A DNA stretch of 64,000 nt from an uncultured Roseburia sp. (lineage in GTDB: Bacteria; Bacillota; Clostridia; Lachnospirales; Lachnospiraceae): the NCBI GenBank assembly GCA_947642555.1, contig CANRSX010000001.1, positions 154,433 through 218,432 on the forward strand. Reading direction: 5' to 3'. Shown here in pieces: positions 1-6,987 of the stretch. A program made the translations under genes and the position numbers. The stretch's first letter is position 1. Each line of letters starts with the position of its first letter. The notes below the pieces were generated by a model. The model did no database searches and had not been told where the DNA came from. It worked only from the letters and a program-made list of their open reading frames with translations.

Positions 1-141
1 TGAATGCACCTCTGTAATACTCCGGTAATTTTCAGCAATGGCATCCATCACCGCATCTGTTACTGCCTCCACCGCCTTCTCAACCTCTTCCCTGGTTCCC
101 TTCACATTCTCCTGCATTGCCTTCCTGATTGTTTCTCTCAT
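1..141 (-). CDS. Partial small helical protein of the integrated element
   Basis: This open frame starts at ATG 141 and runs off the left edge, so only 47 codons are visible. It begins MRETIRKAMQENVKGTREE and is rich in Glu, Lys and Ala, as in an amphipathic helix or coiled coil. I do not recognise the family. The ATG overlaps the TGA of the upstream RNase H-like gene (ATGA), so it is the last visible gene of the element's minus-strand operon and is probably translationally coupled. Confidence 0.5.
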   Translation of the reverse strand, partial: MRETIRKAMQENVKGTREEVEKAVEAVTDAVMDAIAENYRSITEVHS

Positions 142-590
142 GGTTCTGTATTCTTCCAACTCTCCAACTCCTTCCTGAGGTCTGATTGCATTATGTTCTC
201 ATATTCGTGGTGATCGTCCTTCATGGTGTAGGTGTGCCTCTTCCCCTTCTCAATCAGCATTTTCCACAGCTCAGCATTTTTCACCGGCTTACCTTTTGCA
301 CCGATCCACCCATTCTCCTGCCATTCTTTTGGCCACTCCTGCTGCATGGAGATCAAAATGTGGCTGCACTTGGTAAATACCAGGGCTTTGCATGGTTTTT
401 TCAGAATATGAAAAGCATTGATCATGGCCATAAGGTTCCCCTGGGTTTCTGTACCTTCTTTCACATGCACAAATCCCTGCCGGGTGTCCAGGCGCTCTCC
501 CCGTTTGCACTCCACTAACCACATGGCCACCCCATCTCTCCTGGCCGGGCCTCTCCATGTGCTCTCAATGAATATGCTCACCTCATGCAT
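138..590 (-). CDS. RNase H-like protein with degenerate active site
   Basis: The protein has about 150 residues. Its layout resembles the RNase H domains found in Clostridia phages and mobile elements: an N-terminal strand with IEST, a middle TQGNLMAMINAFHIL helix, and a GWPxxWQENGWxxxKGKPVKNAELW-like block. In active relatives the strand after the helix usually reads YTDSxY; here it is FTKCSHI, so the expected acidic residue is Lys. Catalysis is therefore doubtful and a nucleic-acid binding role is possible. ATG 590 is chosen because AGGAGGTG lies just upstream inside the end of rep, with which the gene overlaps. The family assignment rests on pattern memory. Confidence 0.5.
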   Translation of the reverse strand: MHEVSIFIESTWRGPARRDGVAMWLVECKRGERLDTRQGFVHVKEGTETQGNLMAMINAFHILKKPCKALVFTKCSHILISMQQEWPKEWQENGWIGAKGKPVKNAELWKMLIEKGKRHTYTMKDDHHEYENIMQSDLRKELESWKNTEP

Positions 591-1329
591 CCTCTGAATC
601 ACCTCCTGGATCAATCTTTTTCATGGTGTAATGTTGATACGGGAGCCCCGTCACCGGGTTTTCACCATTTACCACAGAATCCTTCACAATGTACCAACCT
701 TTTTCCGGCTTCGGTTCCTTCCTCCACCTCCTGCTATGGATCACCTCTTTTTTTGGTTCAGGTATGATCAGATTTCTGCTCCTGGAATAAGAGCAGCCCT
801 CCTCCTCTTCCTTGGTTTCTTTCTTCACTATGTACTCAGCAAGATCCTCAAACTCCCCATCCTCATACAGCGGGTGGAAGCTCTTTGATCCATATTGCCA
901 AAACTTCAGCACCATTTTTTTGGTGTTCAAATTCTGATCTGCTATATCCTCAATGATCAGGTGGTGGTGACATGCTCCTTGTTTCCCTCTCTCCGTGACA
1001 GCTATCCACTTGAAGGGGATCCCCGCCTTCTTGTATACCTTTCTCATATCAGACAAGAATTTTCTCAGTTGCTTCTTGGCCTCTTTGAAGGAGCCCGGCC
1101 TCAGCTCTTTCTTATAGCTCAGAATCAAATGCCAGTCACCCTCATGGAAATTGGCCAGGATCAACCTCTGCACCTTTTTCTCTCTGTTCGTCTTATTCTG
1201 CCGGGCTATGTCCTCAGGTGTCCTCTTCCTCTTCGGCCCCCTCTTCACTCCTGGGGCCCCATAATTACCGGGATAGTATTTTTCGATCTGCTTCACCCAT
1301 CCCAGGTCATATAATTTTTTTATGTACAA
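583..1329 (-). CDS. HUH-type rolling-circle replication initiator
   Basis: A Rep-like nicking enzyme of 248 residues that would start rolling-circle replication of the excised element. The metal-binding HUH motif is seen as ACHHHLIIED at residues 119-128. A catalytic Tyr candidate follows at residue 166 (AEYIVKK), which gives the usual one-Tyr order. The N terminus is very basic (GPKRKRTPED near residue 31). The start is TTG 1329 with GGGGTGA about 8 bases upstream. A probable small antisense RNA is encoded on the plus strand just upstream (about 1443-1507). The gene is followed with overlap by the RNase H-like gene. Confidence 0.72.
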   Translation of the reverse strand: MYIKKLYDLGWVKQIEKYYPGNYGAPGVKRGPKRKRTPEDIARQNKTNREKKVQRLILANFHEGDWHLILSYKKELRPGSFKEAKKQLRKFLSDMRKVYKKAGIPFKWIAVTERGKQGACHHHLIIEDIADQNLNTKKMVLKFWQYGSKSFHPLYEDGEFEDLAEYIVKKETKEEEEGCSYSRSRNLIIPEPKKEVIHSRRWRKEPKPEKGWYIVKDSVVNGENPVTGLPYQHYTMKKIDPGGDSEDA

Positions 1330-1407
1330 CCGTATATCACCCCATCTTTAATATCTTGATCAAGTGTTTAACAAGGCAGAAAAGCCTTGTTTTTAGCGCC
1401 TTTTCGC

Positions 1408-1436
1408 TTGACCTGGATGCCCTAAAGTGATATACT
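1408..1436 (+). promoter_or_regulatory. Strong plus-strand promoter for a small RNA
   Basis: TTGACC at 1408-1413 and TATACT at 1431-1436 are separated by exactly 17 bases. No plus-strand gene follows; an intrinsic terminator lies about 65 bases downstream. The promoter therefore points to a short untranslated RNA antisense to the minus-strand operon. Confidence 0.65.
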
Positions 1437-1442
1437 GTTTTT

Positions 1443-1507
1443 AGGTATCAGTATGTCCTTATGGCATATGCCTGGAGCAGATTTCTCAGATCCGCTCCAG
1501 TTTTTTT
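1443..1507 (+). ncRNA. Candidate antisense (ctRNA-like) RNA upstream of rep
   Basis: The predicted transcript is about 65 nt, from the consensus promoter at 1408-1436 to an intrinsic terminator (stem CTGGAGC 1472-1478 with GCTCCAG 1494-1500, then seven T). It is complementary to the 5' leader of the rep mRNA. Rolling-circle plasmids of the pMV158 type control Rep through a countertranscribed RNA in this position. Location and orientation fit that model; the function is inference. Confidence 0.55.
1472..1507 (+). terminator. Intrinsic terminator of the small plus-strand RNA
   Basis: A 7-bp perfect stem CTGGAGC/GCTCCAG, extendable inward with GAT/ATC, is followed directly by TTTTTTT on the plus strand. 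Confidence 0.65.
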
Positions 1508-1520
1508 ATGTAAACCATTT

Positions 1521-1679
1521 TCACACCACCGCCACCTTCCTGGCAGGCATGACCGGATCCGGATGGCGCTCCTTCTCCTGGTTCTCCACTCTTTTCCTTG
1601 CTACCTGGATGCAGGCTTTAGTGAAGCGCTCCTCATATCCCTCTGAGAGTGTGAGCTTCACTTTTATATCTTGTTTCAT
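1521..1679 (-). CDS. Small basic protein of the element, 52 residues
   Basis: ATG 1679 has a perfect AGGAGG seven bases upstream. The 52-codon frame starts MKQDIKVKLTLSEGYEERF and ends in a TGA at 1521. The first part resembles the beta strand of small ribbon-helix-helix or antitoxin-like proteins (IKVKLTLSEGYEERFTKAC), which would make it a DNA-binding Cop-like candidate given its place upstream of rep. That function is inference; no close family is recognised. It lies between the DUF2786-like gene and the small antisense RNA. Confidence 0.6.
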   Translation of the reverse strand: MKQDIKVKLTLSEGYEERFTKACIQVARKRVENQEKERHPDPVMPARKVAVV

Positions 1680-1691
1680 GCCCGTTACCTC

Positions 1692-2219
1692 CTATCTGCT
1701 TTCTAACAATGGTGTGAAGCTCTTCTCCTGAAGGCCTCCCATCATGGCCCACATTCTCTCTAACCGCTCCATTTCTTCCGGTGTTGGGATCTCCGGCTCT
1801 TCTCCTGAAGAATCTCCAAAAATCCGGTGTTTTTGTATGAATGCCTCAAAGAGGAGCTCCTGCTCTTCCTTCAGCAAATCCCGGTAAAATTCAAATTCGA
1901 TCCGGATCTGTACCTCCTGGGCCTTTGTACATTCCACAATGAGAATGCTCCGGGAGCCCTGCCCATACCTCCGGTGGTACTGCCCTTCTTTGTCATTCTT
2001 GGCCCGGTATACAATTTGAGAGAGCAGCCGCTTCTCAAACTCTCCTCGGTATTTGATTTCATACCGGGCCACCTGATCCTCCTCAAATTCCAACTGATCC
2101 ACCCCATACTTCACCATGAGCTGCCTCAGCTTCCGCTCTGCTCCTTCCTTTTCCCCTCCCACCCCACGCTCTGCCAGGGCTTTCAGCTTTTGAAGGAGAG
2201 CCTTTTGCTTCTCATTCAT
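1692..2219 (-). CDS. DUF2786-like protein
   Basis: The protein has 175 residues. Its first 45 residues (KQKALLQKLKALAERG ... LRQLMVKYGVD) match the pattern of the DUF2786 helical domain common in phages and plasmids, where counting of Leu and Ala helices is typical. The remainder is a hydrophilic region with no motif I know. ATG 2219 has GGAGAG upstream and overlaps the stop of the preceding gene. The biochemical role of the domain is unknown. Confidence 0.5.
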   Translation of the reverse strand: MNEKQKALLQKLKALAERGVGGEKEGAERKLRQLMVKYGVDQLEFEEDQVARYEIKYRGEFEKRLLSQIVYRAKNDKEGQYHRRYGQGSRSILIVECTKAQEVQIRIEFEFYRDLLKEEQELLFEAFIQKHRIFGDSSGEEPEIPTPEEMERLERMWAMMGGLQEKSFTPLLESR

Positions 2220-2562
2220 TGCCGCTCTCCTCTATCTGCTTCAGGGCCTTCATAAAGGCCTTCAGGTATTCCTCTTCCTGGTTCCAGTTCATATTGATCA
2301 CATCTTCAGCCAGTACATTCAGAATAACCTTGGCCTGCTGCCGCCTCCGTTCTGCCCTCTGCCGTGGGCTCTCTTCCTCTGCCTTAAATTCTTCCTGCAA
2401 TCTTGCGATCACACTATCATCCAACGAATTGAGAAGGGCCACAGCCTCCCCATGCCTGCCTTCCGTGATAAGCTGCACCGCCTTCTCCTCCACCTCTGCC
2501 CGGTGATCCATTTCTGCCTGTATACGCTTGATCAGGCTTATTTTTCTATCAATCTTCCCCAT
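2212..2562 (-). CDS. Hypothetical helical protein of the element
   Basis: This protein of 116 residues is almost entirely charged amphipathic helix (for example RAEVEEKAVQLITEGRHGEA and PRQRAERRRQQAKVILN). I recognise no family. Its start overlaps the end of the zinc-ribbon gene, and GGAGG lies upstream of ATG 2562. Its stop overlaps the next start. The stop/start overlaps show it is a genuine member of the co-translated operon. A single-strand DNA binding or recombination accessory role is possible but not shown by the sequence. Confidence 0.5.
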   Translation of the reverse strand: MGKIDRKISLIKRIQAEMDHRAEVEEKAVQLITEGRHGEAVALLNSLDDSVIARLQEEFKAEEESPRQRAERRRQQAKVILNVLAEDVINMNWNQEEEYLKAFMKALKQIEESGNE

Positions 2563-3112
2563 GGTGAGCCTCCTCCTGAAATTCTTTATATAACTGCTGC
2601 CGCCGCTCCTCTGTAATGAGCCCTATCTGCCGGGCAAAATCCAATGAGCCTAAATGTGAGTAGTACCATGCTTTTCTTGCCTCCTCACGCTCTGCACTCT
2701 CTATTGCGTGAAGTGTTTCCCTCTTCATTGCTTCCAGGATGTTCTCAGCATTCCCCATGGCCTGCTCAGCGTTCACTTTCTTTCCCGTGAGTGATTCCCC
2801 GCACATTGGGCACCATTCAAGCAATGGTGACACTTCCCCGCATACCGGGCAGGCCTCTCCCTGCTCCACCCGGTAAAGAGCCCACTGATCTCCTTTGGGT
2901 TCCTCTTCATCCATCCAACCGGAACCGCCACAAGTGGCCTCAGTTGCATTGATAATCATTACCCAATGCCCCTGAAAGCTGCCGCTCTTTTCATATCTCA
3001 GAAAATCTCCCACTTCACTCAGGTTGAGCTTCCCTCTTTTCTTCTCCAATACCAGGATGTTGTTATCGTGCATATCGCAATCCCACATTGCCTCAATCTT
3101 TGCTGCCGCCAT
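2549..3112 (-). CDS. Zinc-ribbon protein of the element
   Basis: The protein has 187 residues. A four-cysteine zinc ribbon is visible in the middle, CPVCGE ... EWCPMCGESL at about residues 88-107. The N-terminal half has WDCDMHDNNI and a GHWVMIINATEATCGGSGW segment. The C-terminal half is a long charged helix ending in a Glu/His-rich tail. The fold suggests nucleic-acid or protein binding; the function is unknown. ATG 3112 overlaps the upstream stop (TAATG), with GGGGTGAG as ribosome-binding site. Confidence 0.55.
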   Translation of the reverse strand: MAAAKIEAMWDCDMHDNNILVLEKKRGKLNLSEVGDFLRYEKSGSFQGHWVMIINATEATCGGSGWMDEEEPKGDQWALYRVEQGEACPVCGEVSPLLEWCPMCGESLTGKKVNAEQAMGNAENILEAMKRETLHAIESAEREEARKAWYYSHLGSLDFARQIGLITEERRQQLYKEFQEEAHHGED

Positions 3113-3420
3113 TACAGCTCACCCCCTCTCCTTATTTCTTCAATTTCCTCCTGGATGCGGCTGAGAGCCGCCCTTGCTTCTCTGAGTTCGCTTTCCTTCT
3201 TTGCCATTACCTCTGCCCTTGGCAGCATATCCATAATGAGAACCATTCCGAAATTCACATACAGCTCAGCGATCTGCCGTTTTCCTTCCGTTTCACTGAT
3301 AGCCGGGTGGAAAGTGTATACTCTTTCAACGAGTGCATAATCTGTATCAGATACCACAGCGATCTTCTTTTCCTTCGGTGTAACCTCTGCCACTTTGTTC
3401 ATAAATTCTTGCTTTGTCAT
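3112..3420 (-). CDS. Hypothetical coiled-coil protein of the element
   Basis: The gene encodes 102 residues from ATG 3420, chosen because GGGAGG lies nine bases upstream, rather than the longer open frame that starts at 3444. The N-terminal half contains KEKKIAVVSDTDYALVERVY; the last 35 residues (AKKESELREARAALSRIQEE) form a likely coiled coil. No family is recognised. It overlaps the next gene and starts just after the stop of the previous gene, within the same operon. Confidence 0.5.
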   Translation of the reverse strand: MTKQEFMNKVAEVTPKEKKIAVVSDTDYALVERVYTFHPAISETEGKRQIAELYVNFGMVLIMDMLPRAEVMAKKESELREARAALSRIQEEIEEIRRGGEL

Positions 3421-3424
3421 TGCC

Positions 3425-3805
3425 TTATACCTCCCCAACCTCAACTCTGATCACTCTATCTGTATATCTGCCCCTTCTCTGCCCTGGCCCGATCCGAAAC
3501 TCTAACCCCATATCATTCAGAATGGTTATGGCTCTTCTTTCCTCTTCCTCTGAATATGGATTGAAAAACTTAGATTCCTTCCCGGACACTTCCGGGTATC
3601 CTAAAAGAATATTCAGGGTTTTCCCGTTGTCCTTTGTGCGCTCAATGCCTGCTTTTCTCAGTGCTTCCCTGATTTCGTCAACTCTGATCTTCCTGGCCGC
3701 CGCTCTCACTGTTTTCATAAAATCCTTTTCCACTTCCTGGAGCTTGTTTTCATCCACGTTCCTGATCGCATTCAAAAGATCCTCAATTTGCTCACTTCTC
3801 CTCAT
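3425..3805 (-). CDS. Hypothetical protein of the element
   Basis: This protein of 126 residues is helical in its first half, with a basic KTVRAAARKIRVDEIREALR stretch. A glycine- and arginine-rich segment (FRIGPGQRRGRYTDRVIRVE) follows near the C terminus and could contact nucleic acid. GGGAT lies upstream of ATG 3805. It is the second gene of the minus-strand operon, 18 bases after the first. No family is recognised. Confidence 0.5.
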   Translation of the reverse strand: MRRSEQIEDLLNAIRNVDENKLQEVEKDFMKTVRAAARKIRVDEIREALRKAGIERTKDNGKTLNILLGYPEVSGKESKFFNPYSEEEERRAITILNDMGLEFRIGPGQRRGRYTDRVIRVEVGEV

Positions 3806-3823
3806 GGCTTATCCCTCCATTTT

Positions 3824-4003
3824 TTAAATAACTGCCTGCTGCACTCTCGGATCCTCTTCCCGTTCCTGCTGCCTCTCCTGCTTTCTTCCCATATTCTGCC
3901 GGGCCAGGAGCAGCTTCACACCGCTGTCAATCAGCAGAAGGCTCTCAGGATCCAGTAACATAAGGTTTTGCACCGTTTTATGAAAATCACTCTGTTTTTT
4001 CAT
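3824..4003 (-). CDS. Small first gene of the element's replication operon
   Basis: The encoded protein has 59 residues (MKKQSDFHKTVQNLMLLDPE ...). A longer open frame begins at 4078, but the promoter -10 box is at 4050-4055, so that start would lie upstream of the transcript. ATG 4003 has AAGGAGATG upstream and is preferred. The predicted protein is helical with a polar Gln/Arg/Glu tail, and could be a small regulator. No family is recognised. It is the first gene transcribed from the repressor-facing promoter. Confidence 0.45.
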   Translation of the reverse strand: MKKQSDFHKTVQNLMLLDPESLLLIDSGVKLLLARQNMGRKQERQQEREEDPRVQQAVI

Positions 4004-4030
4004 GTGCTCCATCTCCTTCCTTTTTGTCAG

Positions 4031-4070
4031 AATACCTCTTTGCTCTTTTATAATACCTCTTTGCTCTTTT
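4031..4070. promoter_or_regulatory. Two 21-bp-spaced direct repeats, probable repressor operator
   Basis: The 19-base word AATACCTCTTTGCTCTTTT occurs at 4031-4049 and again at 4052-4070, a spacing of 21 bases or two helical turns. The second copy fills the spacer of the minus-strand promoter at 4050-4078, and the divergent repressor gene begins at 4148. This is the expected place for the operator of that repressor. Confidence 0.6.
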
Positions 4071-4078
4071 TCTGTCAA
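4050..4078 (-). promoter_or_regulatory. Promoter of the element's minus-strand operon
   Basis: Read on the minus strand, TTGACA (4078-4073) and TATTAT (4055-4050) are separated by 17 bases. The promoter overlaps the direct-repeat operator. Confidence 0.7.
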
Positions 4079-4097
4079 TGGTTTATGCAGAAAAATA

Positions 4098-4126
4098 TTG
4101 CAAAGAAATATTTTTCATGTTATATT
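4098..4126 (+). promoter_or_regulatory. Promoter of the repressor gene
   Basis: TTGCAA at 4098-4103 and TATATT at 4121-4126 are 17 bases apart, with the repressor ATG at 4148 and AGGAGGTG between. It is back-to-back with the operon promoter. Confidence 0.6.
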
Positions 4127-4147
4127 ACTTTCAGGAGGTGAAAATAC

Positions 4148-4660
4148 ATGGAAATGAAGGATAGGCTAAAAGCCTTCAGAAAATATCTTGGTCTTACTCA
4201 AAATGATGTTGCTGATCGTCTACATATCAGGCAAACTCATGTGAGTGCTATGGAAAACGGTACTAAAAATATAACAGATCGGACTATTTCAGATATTTGC
4301 CGGGAATTTAGCATAAGTGAGGAGTGGCTCCGCACTGGCTCCGGTGATATGCGTATACCGATTGAGAATGAGGCCGCTGCTGCCGTTTCGGATCTCGTAG
4401 AAAAGAGCAACCCTTTATATGATGTTATTAAGGGGATCATGGTTGCCTATCAGAAATTGGATGGCCCTTCCAGGGAAGTTATTGATCAATTCATTTTGGA
4501 TGCCGTTTCTCAGAGAGGCCGCCCACAAAATGCTCCTGAGCCTACTGCTCCTGATCTTTCTGAGCTTACCATTGATGAAAAGGTGGAGCTGTACCGGCAA
4601 GAATTAGAACGGGAGAAAAAAGTGGCGGGAGAATCGCAAGCCTTACCAAAAAACGCTTAG
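4148..4660 (+). CDS. Phage-type XRE repressor
   Basis: A transcriptional repressor of 170 residues with an N-terminal helix-turn-helix: MKDRLKAFRKYLGLTQNDVADRL, then HVSAMENGTKNITDRT. The ITDRTISDICREFSISEEWL block is typical of Clostridia prophage and ICE repressors and also occurs in the XRE gene at 31165. The C-terminal half has no peptidase motif, so self-cleavage is not indicated; it is an acidic Pro-rich linker and helix. ATG 4148 has AGGAGGTG upstream. It probably controls the divergent replication operon through the direct repeats at 4031-4070. Confidence 0.82.
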   Translation: MEMKDRLKAFRKYLGLTQNDVADRLHIRQTHVSAMENGTKNITDRTISDICREFSISEEWLRTGSGDMRIPIENEAAAAVSDLVEKSNPLYDVIKGIMVAYQKLDGPSREVIDQFILDAVSQRGRPQNAPEPTAPDLSELTIDEKVELYRQELEREKKVAGESQALPKNA

Positions 4661-4694
4661 AAAAAATGTTACATAGTAGTGAATGGGGATAAAT

Positions 4695-5273
4695 ATGAAT
4701 AGCACAACATTTTTTATTATTACCCTTCTTTTCGGATGGTGTGGCGCTCACAAATTTATCCAAAAGAAGTGCGGTATGGGCCTTCTGTATCTTGTTACTT
4801 TCGGATTGTTCGGACTTGGATGGGCCGTTGACTGCTTCCGGGCCCTGCTGCCGGTGCTCCGTCATAAGAACGGCGCTCCTGCTGCCAGTGCTCAGCATGA
4901 TAATATTGTGGATCAGCTCTGCCTCTCCCTGGATCCCGAATTTGTTGCCTTCGTTCTGCCCATGATTAAAGCAGGGCTTTCATGGAATAGGGTTGAGCAG
5001 GCTTTCCGCTCTTCGTTTCCTGATTCTGCATGTGAGGATCTTGCCCTCAGAATCCAGTATGTTGAAAGTTATTACTCAAATTCTACTGAGATCGCAAGCC
5101 TGAAAGAATGCGGGGCCTCAAAGTATCGGATCATTTCAATGCCCGATCAAGAATTATGTGATATTTGCAAGAGATTCAAGGGCCGTACTTTTCCGGTATC
5201 CTCTGCAAGGATCGGCTATAACTGCCCGCCCTTCCACCTTGGATGCCGGTGTACTACCGTTATAGAAGAATAA
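4695..5273 (+). CDS. TM2 domain protein with MuF-like Cys/His C terminus
   Basis: The protein has about 192 residues from ATG 4695 (GGGGA upstream). Residues 1-55 form a TM2 domain, two membrane segments around a GWCGAHKFIQKK turn. A soluble helical region follows. The last 40 residues carry CDICKRFKGRTF ... PPFHLGCRC, the cysteine/histidine signature seen at the end of MuF/SPP1 gp7-type phage head-morphogenesis proteins. The combination of a membrane anchor and this domain outside a capsid operon is unusual. It sits between repressor and integrase, where lysogenic-conversion or immunity genes often lie. The function is unknown. Confidence 0.6.
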   Translation: MNSTTFFIITLLFGWCGAHKFIQKKCGMGLLYLVTFGLFGLGWAVDCFRALLPVLRHKNGAPAASAQHDNIVDQLCLSLDPEFVAFVLPMIKAGLSWNRVEQAFRSSFPDSACEDLALRIQYVESYYSNSTEIASLKECGASKYRIISMPDQELCDICKRFKGRTFPVSSARIGYNCPPFHLGCRCTTVIEE

Positions 5274-5303
5274 TAAAAGCCCCGGTTTTCACCAGGGCCC
5301 CAT

Positions 5304-5349
5304 GAGATAATGCTCATGTATTCCGCAAAATATATTGTAGCATTATCTC
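5304..5349 (+). repeat. Perfect 10-bp inverted repeat upstream of the recombinase
   Basis: GAGATAATGC at 5304-5313 pairs with GCATTATCTC at 5340-5349. No T tract follows. It could be a hairpin in the recombinase leader or a protein-binding site. Confidence 0.45.
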
Positions 5350-5371
5350 CGGGAGCTTTCAATTAGATTCC

Positions 5372-5393
5372 GGGCATTTTTATGCCCTTTTTT
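5372..5393 (+). terminator. Intrinsic terminator before the recombinase gene
   Basis: The stem GGGCAT (5372-5377) and ATGCCC (5382-5387) is followed by a run of six T. It ends the repressor/TM2 transcript only 14 bases before the recombinase start, so read-through may tune recombinase expression. Confidence 0.55.
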
Positions 5394-5406
5394 AGGAGAT
5401 AATAGC

Positions 5407-6987
5407 ATGAATTTTGGAATATATTGCAGAAAATCATATTTTGTTGATACTTCAGAGAGCACACAGATGCAGCTCTCCATGTGCAAAAATCATATAGAGC
5501 AGCGCTTTCCTGAGGTGAGCTCTCTTGCATTCTATGAAGATGATGGTTATGTGCGCTCAGATATGGATCGGCCCGGTATGAATCAACTGAAGGAAGATAT
5601 TGCAGCAGGCCTCATTGATTGTGTGGTTATTTATAAAATAGATCGGGTGTGCTCCGATATGATGGACTTTTGCACCTTCTATTCTTACCTGAAAGAGCAT
5701 GAGATCAAATTTATCACTGTTCAGGATGGCATTGATACCACCACACCCCTGGGAGAGGCCATGATGTACTTGGCTGTAATCTTTTCCGGCCTGGAAGTTC
5801 GCACAGATTCCCTCAGGATCACCGATAATATGAATCACCTGGCGGCAAGCGGCTTTTGGTGTGGGGGCCAGGCTCCCGTTGGTTATGATATTACCACCAT
5901 TGACCTGGGATCCAAATCCCACAAAACGCTCATATTCAATCAGGAAGAGATCGACTATAAAAACAATCTTATTGACATATTCTTAGAGAATAGCTTCAGC
6001 CTTCAGAGCATGGAAACATATTGTAAGAACAACCGGATCACCTCTTTAAAGGGCAACTTCCTCTCCACAACTCAGTTATACAATATTTTCACCTCTCCTC
6101 ATTGTGTTCAAGATACTCCGGCCATGTATGACTATTTTGAAGCTAAAGGCTGCATGATTGATGAAAATTCCCCCCGTGAGAAGTGGGATGGCCAACATGG
6201 GATCATTGTATATGGCCGCACCATGGAAAAGCGGGTGAACGGCAAAAAGCGCCACTCCCTGGCACCGCCTGAGAAGTGGCGGGTGAGTATCGGCTTTCAT
6301 AAGCCATACATGACGGATCAGCGCTTCTTTTCCATTATGGCCCAATTCGGGCATAATACTTTTTCAAAGGTTGCAAAGTATGATCTGCCGCTCCTGAAGG
6401 GTGTGCTCCGGTGCAAGTGTGGCCGCACCATGAGTATGAGCCGCAAGCAAAAAGCGGATGGCTCCGTTTCCACCTGGTACTATTGCCCCAAACGCATGAG
6501 GGCCGGTGCTGAGGCTTGCGACATGCGACAAATTAAAGCCGATCTACTGGATGGGAAGGTGTTGGACGTATTCAAAGAAATACAGCATAACCCGGCCACC
6601 GTCAAAAAGTATCTGAAGGACGGGAAAAGGCCTGCAAGGGATTCCTCTGCCGCTGTCCGGGCCCAAATGGAAACATGCCAGGAAAAGATCGGGAAGCTCA
6701 CCGCCGCCCTGGCCGTGAATAATGAATCTGCTGCCGCAAAATATATTATAGGGGAGATTGAAAAACTTGATATAGAATACAATACCCTCAAAAGCAAACT
6801 GCTGAATTTTGCTGCTGAGGAAAGACGGGCCGCCGCCCAAATGAAGAGCGCTATGGAGAAAAGAGAGGCCATTATTCGGCTTTTAGATAATTTTGACAGC
6901 TTTACAGCAAATGAGAGGAATGAGATCGCCAAAAACGTGCTGAAGGAATGCACCTGGGATGGGGAAACGCTTTTTATTATGCTCTAA
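5407..6987 (+). CDS. Large serine recombinase (integrase of the element)
   Basis: A site-specific serine integrase of 526 residues. The N-terminal resolvase domain has the catalytic Ser at residue 10 in GIYCRKS and downstream motifs VVIYKIDRVCSDMMD and PLGEAMMYLAVIFSGLE. The Recombinase domain follows (GFWCGGQAPVGYD near 155). A zinc ribbon is visible at about 336-378 (CKCGRTMS ... YYCPK ... CDMRQ), then a long coiled coil at 410-500. AGGAG precedes ATG 5407. The gene ends about 25 bases from the junction with interrupted cpaF, the usual arrangement of an integrase next to its attachment site. Confidence 0.92.
   Translation: MNFGIYCRKSYFVDTSESTQMQLSMCKNHIEQRFPEVSSLAFYEDDGYVRSDMDRPGMNQLKEDIAAGLIDCVVIYKIDRVCSDMMDFCTFYSYLKEHEIKFITVQDGIDTTTPLGEAMMYLAVIFSGLEVRTDSLRITDNMNHLAASGFWCGGQAPVGYDITTIDLGSKSHKTLIFNQEEIDYKNNLIDIFLENSFSLQSMETYCKNNRITSLKGNFLSTTQLYNIFTSPHCVQDTPAMYDYFEAKGCMIDENSPREKWDGQHGIIVYGRTMEKRVNGKKRHSLAPPEKWRVSIGFHKPYMTDQRFFSIMAQFGHNTFSKVAKYDLPLLKGVLRCKCGRTMSMSRKQKADGSVSTWYYCPKRMRAGAEACDMRQIKADLLDGKVLDVFKEIQHNPATVKKYLKDGKRPARDSSAAVRAQMETCQEKIGKLTAALAVNNESAAAKYIIGEIEKLDIEYNTLKSKLLNFAAEERRAAAQMKSAMEKREAIIRLLDNFDSFTANERNEIAKNVLKECTWDGETLFIML

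Noticed and set aside
1371..1394. Second plus-strand hairpin ACAAGGC/GCCTTGT with T tract
   Set aside because: It resembles a terminator, but no plus-strand gene precedes it; it may be a structure in the rep leader. Not enough to annotate.
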